A DNA stretch of 6,076 bases from a candidate division Zixibacteria bacterium DG_27 (lineage in GTDB: Bacteria > Zixibacteria > MSB-5A5 > DG-27): positions 1 to 6,076 of the forward strand of contig LIZU01000087.1 of the NCBI GenBank assembly GCA_001302725.1. The letters run 5' to 3'. Numbering within the stretch: the first letter of the stretch is position 1; every line of letters begins with the position of its first letter. The notes beneath the pieces were generated by a model. It saw nothing but the letters and a program-made list of their open reading frames with translations. It did not search any database and had not been told where the DNA came from. A program made the position numbers and the translations under genes. Shown here one piece after another: positions 5,571 to 6,076 of the stretch.

Positions 5571-6076
5571 CTAATCAGTGGCGGCTGTCGATTGCTCTAC
5601 CTCTGCGGTGTCGACCGAAGAGGTGGATTCCGGTTTTTCCTCTTCCATCCTCTCCAGCTCCTCCCGGGAGGGAACATCACGCAATACCCCCTTGACCTCC
5701 CTTTTGATCTTGATGTTTTTCAGCTCCTGGTCAGCTTCCAAACCATATCCGGTTAAGATGTCCTCTTTTTTAGTGACCTTGACGAAATCGTCGGTGACGA
5801 TGCGGTCGATATTTGGGTCCCAGCGGAGAGTCTCGGTCTCCAGCTTGACTCCCTCGTCGCTTATGACCACGACCTCTCCGGAAACCCAAAGCTCCTTAGA
5901 GTCCTCCCTGATGACACCGAAGTTGGAGGTCAGAACCGAACTGTGTTTACCCTCCTGGTCATAGAAATCGGCGTGGACAACTCTTGCAGTAGTGCTGTCC
6001 TCCTTCTCGTAGCGGGCGATGTAGTCGGCCTTGAGCAGCATCCGGCGGACGCCTTGGATGGTGAAAATGACGGTAG
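5571..6076 (-). CDS. lptC: LPS export periplasmic protein LptC-like, 5' end outside window
   Basis: LptC is a bitopic inner-membrane protein whose periplasmic beta-jellyroll passes LPS from LptB2FG to LptA. The frame stays open to the window edge (TVIFTIQGVRRMLLKADYIARYE at its N-terminal side, split as TVIFTIQGVRR then MLLKADYIARYE), so the ATG at 6041 is internal and the membrane anchor is not visible. Counting from that Met, VVHADFYDQEGKHSSVLTSN (21-40), LWVSGEVVVISDEGVKLETE (51-70), LRWDPNIDRIVTDDFVKVT (72-90) and DILTGYGLEADQELKNIKI (94-112) follow the repeating beta-strand pattern of the family; the phrases for SSVLT, GxVVV, LETExLxWD and LTGxGLEAD are typical. The last 30 or so residues (bases 5669-5574) form an acidic, Ser/Thr-rich, probably disordered tail that usual LptC proteins lack. 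The related LptA/OstA fold is an alternative, but the LTGYGLEAD ending favours LptC. lptB follows 145 bp downstream. Confidence 0.87.
   Translation of the reverse strand, partial: TVIFTIQGVRRMLLKADYIARYEKEDSTTARVVHADFYDQEGKHSSVLTSNFGVIREDSKELWVSGEVVVISDEGVKLETETLRWDPNIDRIVTDDFVKVTKKEDILTGYGLEADQELKNIKIKREVKGVLRDVPSREELERMEEEKPESTSSVDTAEVEQSTAATD

Overview
The window looks like ordinary chromosome from an uncultivated, Gram-negative (diderm) bacterium. The evidence is a pair of lipopolysaccharide-export genes (lptC-like and lptB) and a lipoprotein acyltransferase (lgt family). Base composition is moderate. The mix of genes (an NGCC-type Lgt, archease with RtcB, LptC/LptB) and the G-rich and palindromic intergenic repeats would fit a candidate-phylum genome, but I cannot place it taxonomically from sequence alone. 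There are no transposases, phage genes, CRISPR arrays, tRNAs or rRNAs.

Plus strand, 1-3561: a co-directional run of an lgt-family gene (5' end cut by the window), a ComF-family phosphoribosyltransferase, a 16-codon mini-ORF, archease and rtcB. The comF ribosome binding site overlaps the lgt stop codon, and the archease ATG overlaps the mini-ORF stop as ATGA. Archease is the known activator of the RtcB RNA ligase, so these two genes form a functional RNA ligation/repair module. Lgt and ComF have no evident mechanistic link to it.

Centre, 3562-3798: a convergent intergenic region with no gene. It holds a G-rich array of degenerate 7-bp units (GGRRACA) whose first G is the last base of the rtcB stop codon, followed by a compact palindromic element with several mutually exclusive hairpins.

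Minus strand, 6076-3799: an lptC-like gene (5' end outside the window), lptB, then after a 208-bp gap a polytopic membrane protein of unknown function. LptC and LptB are the inner-membrane anchor and the ATPase of the LPS transport machine. The lptA gene often found between them is absent; a 145-bp spacer with a long hairpin directly before the lptB ribosome binding site takes its place.

The protein content is mainstream. The least explained material is non-coding: imperfect hairpins directly before the rtcB and lptB ribosome binding sites, the mini-ORF coupled to archease, and the heptad/palindrome block at the convergent junction.
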